This document shows, piece by piece, positions 5,391-10,758 of a stretch of DNA of 10,758 nucleotides. The position numbers and the translations under genes were made by a program. The notes under the pieces are model-generated. The model did no database searches. It saw only the letters and a program-made list of their open reading frames with translations, and had not been told where the DNA came from. Position 1 is the stretch's first letter. Each line of letters begins with the position of its first letter. Origin of the DNA: JAQVWU01 sp964628455 (lineage in GTDB: Bacteria; Bacillota; Clostridia; Oscillospirales; CAG-272); contig CAZVPD010000132.1 in assembly GCA_964628455.1 (NCBI GenBank), forward strand, positions 1 through 10,758, read 5' to 3'.

Positions 5391-8274
5391 ATATAAAAAA
5401 CCAGCCGCGGCCTGTCGGGAAATCGATAAACTGATGTGCGCAAAAACTCTTTTCCTGCTGTATCCCTTCGATATAAGGTGCATATAGTTGAGTTTCGGGT
5501 GTTACCGCAAGGCTGCCGTCATATGTAAAATATGCGTTTTCATTTTTCCCTGACCACGATGCCGCACATATCAGCGTTAAATCCTCACGCGTATAGACCG
5601 TAACTTTTATATCGTCGCGCGAACATCCGACCGGTGTTTTTTTATCCCAATATCCATACATCCGGGTGTTCTTAATATCTGTCCTATCCCAGAATTCCCA
5701 CAACGGTCCGGGATCGTTTCCGCCGTAAAAACGGGTACCCATTCCGAAAACCATCCCGCGCCATGGATTCCCTCCGCCGTGCAGCATTTCCCCCATCAGT
5801 CCGAAAGGTATTCCCGAACTCTCCACAAACCACCAGTTATAGTCCTTGCAGTCGTATTCATACATCTCCCCCAGCCACAGACTATCCACGGAAGGGAGTA
5901 ATTCCGCATACATACAGACCGGACTTGTCATACCGTATTCCGGGGCATAACTGTAGCCGGAATGCAGATCGATAAGCGACCCCCGACGGCTTCGGTCAAG
6001 TGTTTTACGGACGCGCTTCATGATTTCGCGGTCATAACCGATGCCGTCCAGATATAAACCGTCTGTTTCCAGTTTTCTTCCCAGCCATTCGAGACCCGCA
6101 ATATAATAATTATGCCAGCGGGAAAGCCCTGTCATGGCAAATGCGCAGTCATATTCCGAATCTTTAAGCAGAGACTGCCACGCCGGTACAAAACCCTCAA
6201 CGAGATGTTCGCACATCCAGGCTCCTCCGGTCATATTCTCATTGCGTAAAAAAGGATCCGATATATGATATTCGCTTCCGACACGCATGATTTCGTCACC
6301 GAAAGAACGAAGCGCCCATAATTCATACGTGTGACAGGACTGTTCCCTGACCGTATAATAAAGTTTGTATTTTAATCCGAGTTCATGAGCACGCCCGATT
6401 TGTTTTTTAAGCTCCGCTTCACGGGTAAAAGGATAATTGATATATTCGTTTAAATTCTCACCCTGATGCAGATTCATGATTTTTGCCCCGCGTTCCGCGG
6501 CATCTTCGATGTTGTCGGCATGATAATAACGGTCTGTAAAATGCGCTTCATAATTTATCGGCTTAAGCGGAGTCACAATCATCGAAATACGCAGCGTTTC
6601 CGAAACACCTTCCGTAAACTCGAATTCTCCGCTCTGCGCGCAGAACAGTATGCAGTCGCCGTTATCCCTGATGTTAACGTCACCTTTCCCGCCGTTATGC
6701 CAGACGCGCGGCAGTCCCTGCTTCGTATAATCGTAAACTTCCCATACATCCGGAGTATGCTTGGGTTTTATATGAAGTCCTGCGTTTACGGAACCCAGCC
6801 AGCAGGAATTATTCGTACGTTTAATATCCCAGAAATATTTCCAGTATTTCGGGACGCATCCTCCTTCCCTTCCCAAACCTGTCATATATTCGGACGCTGA
6901 TTTGGAAACGGGGATATAAAATGCGGTGTTTGCCTTGAAGCTGCATTTCGGTTCGACCGTTATGACAATATCGATATATCCGTCATACTCCATTGCCGTT
7001 TTTATTTGAATAATCGCATCGGAACAGACAGCTTCGGAAAAAATCTCCGCGCGTCCCTTTCCCTTCATAGAATAATCCTGAGCAGACGGAATAAACGTCC
7101 TGTCTCCCAGATGAAAATGCACCGGGGCCTGCAGAACGTCCCTTCCGGTATCGGTTATATCCCTGTTATCGTCGGAATAATATGTAATAATATCTGACGG
7201 AAGACCGAATTTATCAAAAGAAACTTTTCGCCCCAAACACGATATGGTGTTTCCGGTCAGCTCAACACACGGATAACCTTCCGCCGCATCGTCGTCAAGT
7301 CCGATTTTTGAATGGAGCCATCTCATCCGCGTAAGCTTTTCGGGATCTCCATCTCCTTTATCGGGCAATTCAGCCGGATTGATATCGAGATAAAGCGTTG
7401 CGCATCTGCCGTTTATACCGACCCTGAGCATATCGTTCATGCCGAATAGTTCCATATCAATGCCGAACCATAACGGTTTTATTTCTCCTGCGGATATGCT
7501 TATTTCTTTTTCGCATTCCCTCCCGAGCCAGTCGGTTATGTTTTTATTAAAACACGTCACCGATTGCGGGGGTACGGCGGTTCCGTTATTTAAAGTATAG
7601 GATAATTCGATTTTTTCAATATCTGTTTCCGAATAAACCGCAATCTGAAAAACATAATATTCATTACGGTAAACGGTGTCATATAATTCGGTTGTATTTT
7701 GGCGCTCCGACCATATAAGCGGAAATTCTCTGAGCATAATAACAGGACGGCTGCGGTTTTCAATGATCAGCGCGAATCCGTCCCGAATATTCGCCGTTTT
7801 AAAATTTTCTGTTTCGACGGCTGTCATCGGTATTTCCATCGGATAAAAGCTGTCAAAATCGGTGCGGCTTTCGATTGCCTGTACCTCCGATTCTTTTATA
7901 TCGGCATCCTGCAGGTCTGCTGTCCATTCGGCATCCGGCGTCATCTGTCCGGTTCTGAAATACTGCACATCGGGAAAAAACCAGACCGGTCCTCTGACAG
8001 TATACGGCATGTAATAAAGCGCATATTCGCCGTCATATGGCGCCTGGAATACAATGACACCTTTTTCACGGGTCGATGAGACAATGGCAACATTGAATAT
8101 TTCCTCGCCGGTGGCTGTGAAAGTCACGCGTATTCCGACTTTTTCGGGTTCAAGATCGCGACGGCGCCATATTACGGAACATCCTGCATACCGTGCGGCA
8201 GAACTGTTTACCAGTATTCTGTGATTTCCGAAACCGTCGCCCTGCAGCCATGATTTTCCTGCTGTCCTATACAT
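5380..8274 (-). CDS. GH123-like / DUF6067-type putative glycoside hydrolase
   Basis: A 964-residue protein. Residues 1 to about 560 look like beta-sandwich modules (many alternating hydrophobic strands, no repeats seen). From about 565 a TIM-barrel hydrolase follows. Motifs recalled from the DUF6067 / GH123-like N-terminal-domain group: VTPLKPINYEAHFTDRYYH (from residue 567), TDGLYLDGIGYDRE (737-750), SLIDLHSGY, SLWLGEMYEYD (798-808), and WWFVESSGIPFGLMGEML shortly after. Acidic candidates for catalysis are Asp743, Asp748, Glu750 and Glu803; none is proven, and characterised GH123 enzymes are beta-N-acetylgalactosaminidases only distantly related to this group. No signal peptide. GGAGG lies 5 bases before ATG 8274. 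It is transcribed alone, divergent from the gene at 8442 and convergent with the fucosidase. Family assignment is from memory of motifs; substrate is unknown. Confidence 0.72.
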   Translation of the reverse strand: MYRTAGKSWLQGDGFGNHRILVNSSAARYAGCSVIWRRRDLEPEKVGIRVTFTATGEEIFNVAIVSSTREKGVIVFQAPYDGEYALYYMPYTVRGPVWFFPDVQYFRTGQMTPDAEWTADLQDADIKESEVQAIESRTDFDSFYPMEIPMTAVETENFKTANIRDGFALIIENRSRPVIMLREFPLIWSERQNTTELYDTVYRNEYYVFQIAVYSETDIEKIELSYTLNNGTAVPPQSVTCFNKNITDWLGRECEKEISISAGEIKPLWFGIDMELFGMNDMLRVGINGRCATLYLDINPAELPDKGDGDPEKLTRMRWLHSKIGLDDDAAEGYPCVELTGNTISCLGRKVSFDKFGLPSDIITYYSDDNRDITDTGRDVLQAPVHFHLGDRTFIPSAQDYSMKGKGRAEIFSEAVCSDAIIQIKTAMEYDGYIDIVITVEPKCSFKANTAFYIPVSKSASEYMTGLGREGGCVPKYWKYFWDIKRTNNSCWLGSVNAGLHIKPKHTPDVWEVYDYTKQGLPRVWHNGGKGDVNIRDNGDCILFCAQSGEFEFTEGVSETLRISMIVTPLKPINYEAHFTDRYYHADNIEDAAERGAKIMNLHQGENLNEYINYPFTREAELKKQIGRAHELGLKYKLYYTVREQSCHTYELWALRSFGDEIMRVGSEYHISDPFLRNENMTGGAWMCEHLVEGFVPAWQSLLKDSEYDCAFAMTGLSRWHNYYIAGLEWLGRKLETDGLYLDGIGYDREIMKRVRKTLDRSRRGSLIDLHSGYSYAPEYGMTSPVCMYAELLPSVDSLWLGEMYEYDCKDYNWWFVESSGIPFGLMGEMLHGGGNPWRGMVFGMGTRFYGGNDPGPLWEFWDRTDIKNTRMYGYWDKKTPVGCSRDDIKVTVYTREDLTLICAASWSGKNENAYFTYDGSLAVTPETQLYAPYIEGIQQEKSFCAHQFIDFPTGRGWFFILRK

Positions 8275-8372
8275 AATATCCTCCGAATGATTAAAATAGC
8301 CGTTTGTCCGGATATAGATATTCTATCATATTTTTTTATTTTTTCACACTGTTTTTATAAAATTAAATAACA

Positions 8373-8412
8373 CGGAACAGTTTTCGGTCTTTGATTATTC
8401 CGCTGTTTTCCG
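8373..8412 (+). repeat. Imperfect inverted repeat upstream of the 8442 gene
   Basis: CGGAACAG (8373-8380) pairs with CTGTTTTCCG (8403-8412), with a 2-base bulge. An inner CGG (8385-8387) with CCG (8400-8402) extends the stem. It would lie near the 5' end of the transcript if TATAAA at 8356 is the -10. It could be a leader hairpin or an operator; function unknown. Confidence 0.4.
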
Positions 8413-8430
8413 AAAAAAGACTGATGAGAC

Positions 8431-8434
8431 GGAG
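8431..8434 (+). promoter_or_regulatory. Ribosome binding site deciding the start at 8442
   Basis: GGAG lies 7 bases before ATG 8442. The in-frame TTG at 8391 and ATG at 8424 have no comparable purine site at the right distance, so 8442 is the preferred start. Confidence 0.6.
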
Positions 8435-8441
8435 ATTTTGT

Positions 8442-10475
8442 ATGAGTGTTTTCAATGGCAGTCAATTCTGTAAATGGTGCTGGATCGAACTGACCGGATT
8501 TGACAACGAAAGCGATGATTTCGGCACGCAGGATTTTCTGCGGCGCGCTGGTTTTATTCCGGACGGAATCGCGCTTCTTCTTTACTGGACGGGATTTGTG
8601 ATGAATCACAACGGATTGTCCTGTGAAAAACCGCTTGCCGTCTGTGAGGCAAGCTACGGCGGACATGAATATTGTCCCGAACGAAGACGCCAGAACTGGA
8701 CAAATCTGCAGCTTATGAAACTGATCGAAGAACTGCATAAAAATAAAATCAAGGTGTATCTGAGCTATTTTAACATGTATTCCTATTGGGATGATATCAG
8801 CGGTGCGGTCGTCTGCGATTATTATAAAGATAAAGATTATCTCATGGAGACCGGCCGTTCGGGTGTGCGCGGCGCACTCGGTATGCTGAAACAAACAAAA
8901 GACGGAGACTGGTATGAGGACGTTCTGCAGGAGAAAACAATAGCCGTCTTAAAGGATTACGGCTTTGACGGAATTCAGATTGCAGACGGCATATCGTCGC
9001 CGCGCATTTCTCTGCAGGAAGGCGATTATACCCCGGAAATGCTGAAACAATTTTATGAATACAGCCAGCTTGCTCTCCCTGAAAATGAAATAAATGCCGC
9101 AGAACCGATATGGCGGGAATACCGTCTTGAATGGATAAAATTCCATACCGTGCGCTGGGAAACTTTCTATATAAAATTCATGGAGCGCATCAGGAGCGCA
9201 GGAAAAGAGGCGATTTTCAACAGCGCCTGGACAAGAGATCCTTTCGAGGCGATGTACCGTTACGGTGTCGACTACCGTAAAGTCGCTGCAGCCGGAATCA
9301 ACGGCTGCATGGTCGAAGATGTTTCTCCGGGGCTTGCAATCCTTTCCGAAAGGGACAACGCATATCTCATGAATGACGAACAGCGCAGGAGACTTCATTA
9401 CGAATTTCTCGCGGCACTGATGCTCAACCGTGCGGTTATGCCGGACCTTAAGATCATTCCGCTCTGCAGCATTCACGATACCATGGAGCAATGGGGTGTT
9501 CTGGAGCATATGCCGACATCGATGACCCGGAATGTGCTTACAAATCTGAATACTTTCACAGTCACACCCGGGGGACTTTGTCCGGTTACCGACGGACCTT
9601 ACTTCTGTCTGTGCGACAGTCTTTCCTCTTCCGACTGGAATTTTATAAAAAGGAACTGGGAAATCGGGGCAACCTCATCTCCGCTGAATACAGCCGGCGT
9701 AACCTTTGTCTGGTCGGATATCCGGCTTGATCACGAACTCTCGGAATTCTGTGCCGGCCGGCGGATCCCGACCCACCGCATATTGTCGGAATTGTTATAC
9801 GGAGGAACTCCGGTCGGCACTATAACACGAACAGACAGGCTTGATTATGTCAGCGGAGCCCTGCTTGTTACGAATTTCGATCTGCTCTCCGAATCCGAGA
9901 AAAATTTGATTTTAAACTATGATAAAGGAATCGTTTTCGCTGTCGGGAGAAGCGACTTACTGAACGGACCGTTCCATGAAATCGCAAGGGAAAACAACCG
10001 GTTCGGAAACATGTCCCTTTGGATTCTCGGCTGTGATAAAAAAAGCAGTAATATTATAAATAACAGAACATACGACTTTGATCCGAAACTTTCAATGGAA
10101 AAAGCGGGTATGCTTTGGACACATCCTCTGGATTTTCCGCCTGTATCCGATGATTTCTGGCAGATCTGCGCCGACCTTATCATAGAAAGAACAGGTTCTC
10201 CGGTTATAGAAGCAAAGGGTGTTTCGGAAACCGGGATTGCCCGCCGTATCTGCAAATATATCTGCGTGAACACATCCTCCGTCACTTCGAAAATTATTTT
10301 AACCAACGACGACTACTATTACAATCATCCCCGCATTGATCTCAAGAGAAAAATAAAGGCGATCCGCTGTCTGACCAAATATTACGGGTATAAAGTCAAC
10401 TATACCGGAAGCAGCTTCGAATGCAGGGTCCCGGGCCGCGGTGCGGAAGCTTTCGAAGTTGTCTTTGACGACTGA
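8442..10475 (+). CDS. Uncharacterised glycoside-hydrolase-like TIM-barrel protein
   Basis: A 677-residue protein I cannot place in a named family. Residues ~10-350 read as a (beta/alpha)8 barrel: the first strand CWIELTGF, then KIKVYLSYFNMYSYWDD (102-118), YGFDGIQIADG (173-183), GKEAIFNSAWTRDP (254-267) and GINGCMVEDVSPG (285-297), each a strand followed by loop acids or aromatics. Asp176, Asp182, Glu292 and Asp293 are plausible active-site acids. Residues ~440-505 (LSELLYGGTP, GALLVTNFDLLSESEKNLI, GIVFAVGR) resemble the glutaminase-like domain that follows the barrel in GH42-type enzymes. The C-terminal ~170 residues look beta-rich. No signal peptide. It is followed 18 bp later by a GH20-like ORF with its own AGGGGG site, so the two probably form an operon. 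It may act on imported oligosaccharides alongside the neighbours; hydrolase activity is inferred, not shown. Confidence 0.65.
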   Translation: MSVFNGSQFCKWCWIELTGFDNESDDFGTQDFLRRAGFIPDGIALLLYWTGFVMNHNGLSCEKPLAVCEASYGGHEYCPERRRQNWTNLQLMKLIEELHKNKIKVYLSYFNMYSYWDDISGAVVCDYYKDKDYLMETGRSGVRGALGMLKQTKDGDWYEDVLQEKTIAVLKDYGFDGIQIADGISSPRISLQEGDYTPEMLKQFYEYSQLALPENEINAAEPIWREYRLEWIKFHTVRWETFYIKFMERIRSAGKEAIFNSAWTRDPFEAMYRYGVDYRKVAAAGINGCMVEDVSPGLAILSERDNAYLMNDEQRRRLHYEFLAALMLNRAVMPDLKIIPLCSIHDTMEQWGVLEHMPTSMTRNVLTNLNTFTVTPGGLCPVTDGPYFCLCDSLSSSDWNFIKRNWEIGATSSPLNTAGVTFVWSDIRLDHELSEFCAGRRIPTHRILSELLYGGTPVGTITRTDRLDYVSGALLVTNFDLLSESEKNLILNYDKGIVFAVGRSDLLNGPFHEIARENNRFGNMSLWILGCDKKSSNIINNRTYDFDPKLSMEKAGMLWTHPLDFPPVSDDFWQICADLIIERTGSPVIEAKGVSETGIARRICKYICVNTSSVTSKIILTNDDYYYNHPRIDLKRKIKAIRCLTKYYGYKVNYTGSSFECRVPGRGAEAFEVVFDD

Positions 10476-10493
10476 CAAACAAGGGGGTAAAAC

Positions 10494-10706
10494 ATGATCA
10501 TTCCGAGACCGCGTCTCGAAAAGTATACCGGTGAATTACTCAGATTCGATCAAACGCTGCATGTTTTTTCCGCGGATTCTCCCGGTGAGAAAGCGATGCG
10601 GCTGTTCGGATACTTTATCCCGTCCGTCCCGATTTTAAAATCGGAACGCGTTTCTGCGGACATTATCTTTGAGTGCAGGCCCGCTTTGAGCGACAAGGAT
10701 GAGTAG
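10494..10706 (+). CDS. N-terminal fragment resembling the GH20 beta-N-acetylhexosaminidase entry domain
   Basis: A 70-residue reading frame with a strong ribosome site (AAGGGGG, 10481-10487) before ATG 10494 and an 18-bp spacing from the upstream gene. The opening IIPRPRLEKYTGELLRF and the later SADIIFECRPAL resemble the small beta-alpha-beta domain that precedes the catalytic barrel in GH20 enzymes. A TAG at 10704 stops the frame far short of any complete GH20 protein. In the +1 frame the next bases encode EANYAQSKNRIT, which resembles the strand that normally follows, so a one-base insertion near 10699-10712 may have broken the frame, as a sequencing error or a true mutation. It could instead be a genuine short protein. 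The catalytic domain would lie beyond the window. Confidence 0.45.
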   Translation: MIIPRPRLEKYTGELLRFDQTLHVFSADSPGEKAMRLFGYFIPSVPILKSERVSADIIFECRPALSDKDE

Positions 10707-10758
10707 CGTGAAAGAAGCAAATTACGCACAGTCTAAAAACAGGATAACAAAAAAGCCC

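Larger units (their letters stand above)
8275..8441. promoter_or_regulatory. Divergent promoter region between two glycosidase-like genes
   Basis: 167 bp, very A/T-rich in the middle. On the - strand the best sigma-A candidate is GTGAAA (8347-8342), 16 bases, then TAGAAT (8325-8320): 4/6 and 5/6 matches. On the + strand TATAAA (8356-8361) is a fair -10, but no good -35 precedes it at 16-18 bases. TTCACA (8343-8348) is a good -35 with no well-spaced -10. Neither direction is as strong as the promoters at 1770-1846, so activator-dependent transcription is possible. Confidence 0.4.

Noticed and set aside
6466..6900. 144-codon + strand open frame
   Set aside because: Antisense to the middle of the 964-residue protein, whose own frame is continuous and has recognisable motifs.
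8391..8441. TTG 8391 or ATG 8424 as start of the 8442 gene
   Set aside because: Both lie in or next to the inverted repeat without a purine-rich site at a suitable distance; GGAG fits ATG 8442.
8355..8894. 179-codon - strand open frame
   Set aside because: It is antisense to the 8442 gene, and has histidine/phenylalanine-rich composition typical of a shadow frame and no plausible start signal.
8949..9509. 186-codon - strand open frame
   Set aside because: Entirely antisense within the 8442-10475 gene, without family resemblance or ribosome site.
1..10758. CRISPR array, tRNA/rRNA genes, transposase or attachment sites
   Set aside because: No regularly spaced repeats, no cloverleaf or rRNA-like segments, and no transposase or integrase motifs were seen on either strand.

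Overview
The window looks like a piece of a draft genome (it contains a 10-base run of N) from an anaerobic, glycan-degrading bacterium, most likely a member of the Bacillota (Clostridia-like). This rests on strong purine-rich Shine-Dalgarno sites (AGGGGG, GGAGG, AAAGGCGG), two near-perfect sigma-A-type promoters, A/T-rich intergenic DNA, a Clostridia-style CarD-family regulator and a fused MsrA-MsrB. The phylum is an inference.

Layout. 1-104 is upstream DNA with no gene. 105-605 (+) is a CarD/CdnL-like RNA-polymerase-binding regulator. 606-785 is a convergent intergenic region holding a small hairpin and a perfect 19-bp bidirectional terminator. 786-1739 (-) is msrAB, peptide methionine sulfoxide reductase. 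1740-1908 holds two back-to-back sigma-A promoters, one for msrAB and one for a rightward glycosidase operon; the rightward promoter is overlaid by AT-rich half-site repeats. 1909-4006 (+) is a large glycoside-hydrolase-like protein interrupted by the assembly gap, followed 21 bp later by a GH29 alpha-L-fucosidase (4028-5335, +). 5380-8274 (-) is a 964-residue protein resembling the GH123-like/DUF6067 group, convergent with the fucosidase. 8275-8441 is a second divergent control region. 8442-10475 (+) is another uncharacterised glycosidase-like TIM-barrel protein. 18 bp after it begins an ORF resembling the N-terminal domain of GH20 beta-N-acetylhexosaminidases, which breaks off near the window end, possibly through a one-base frameshift.

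How it fits together. From position 1909 on, every recognisable gene is a glycosidase or glycosidase-like protein, and none shows a signal peptide. The enzymes probably act in the cytoplasm on imported oligosaccharides. Fucosidase plus GH123-like and GH20-like functions would suit fucosylated, N-acetylhexosamine-containing glycans such as host mucin or glycolipid oligosaccharides, but that substrate is inferred. The transporter and dedicated regulator such a locus needs are not in the window. The two least characterised proteins (1909-4006 and 8442-10475) and the DUF6067-type protein are the best candidates for undescribed activities.
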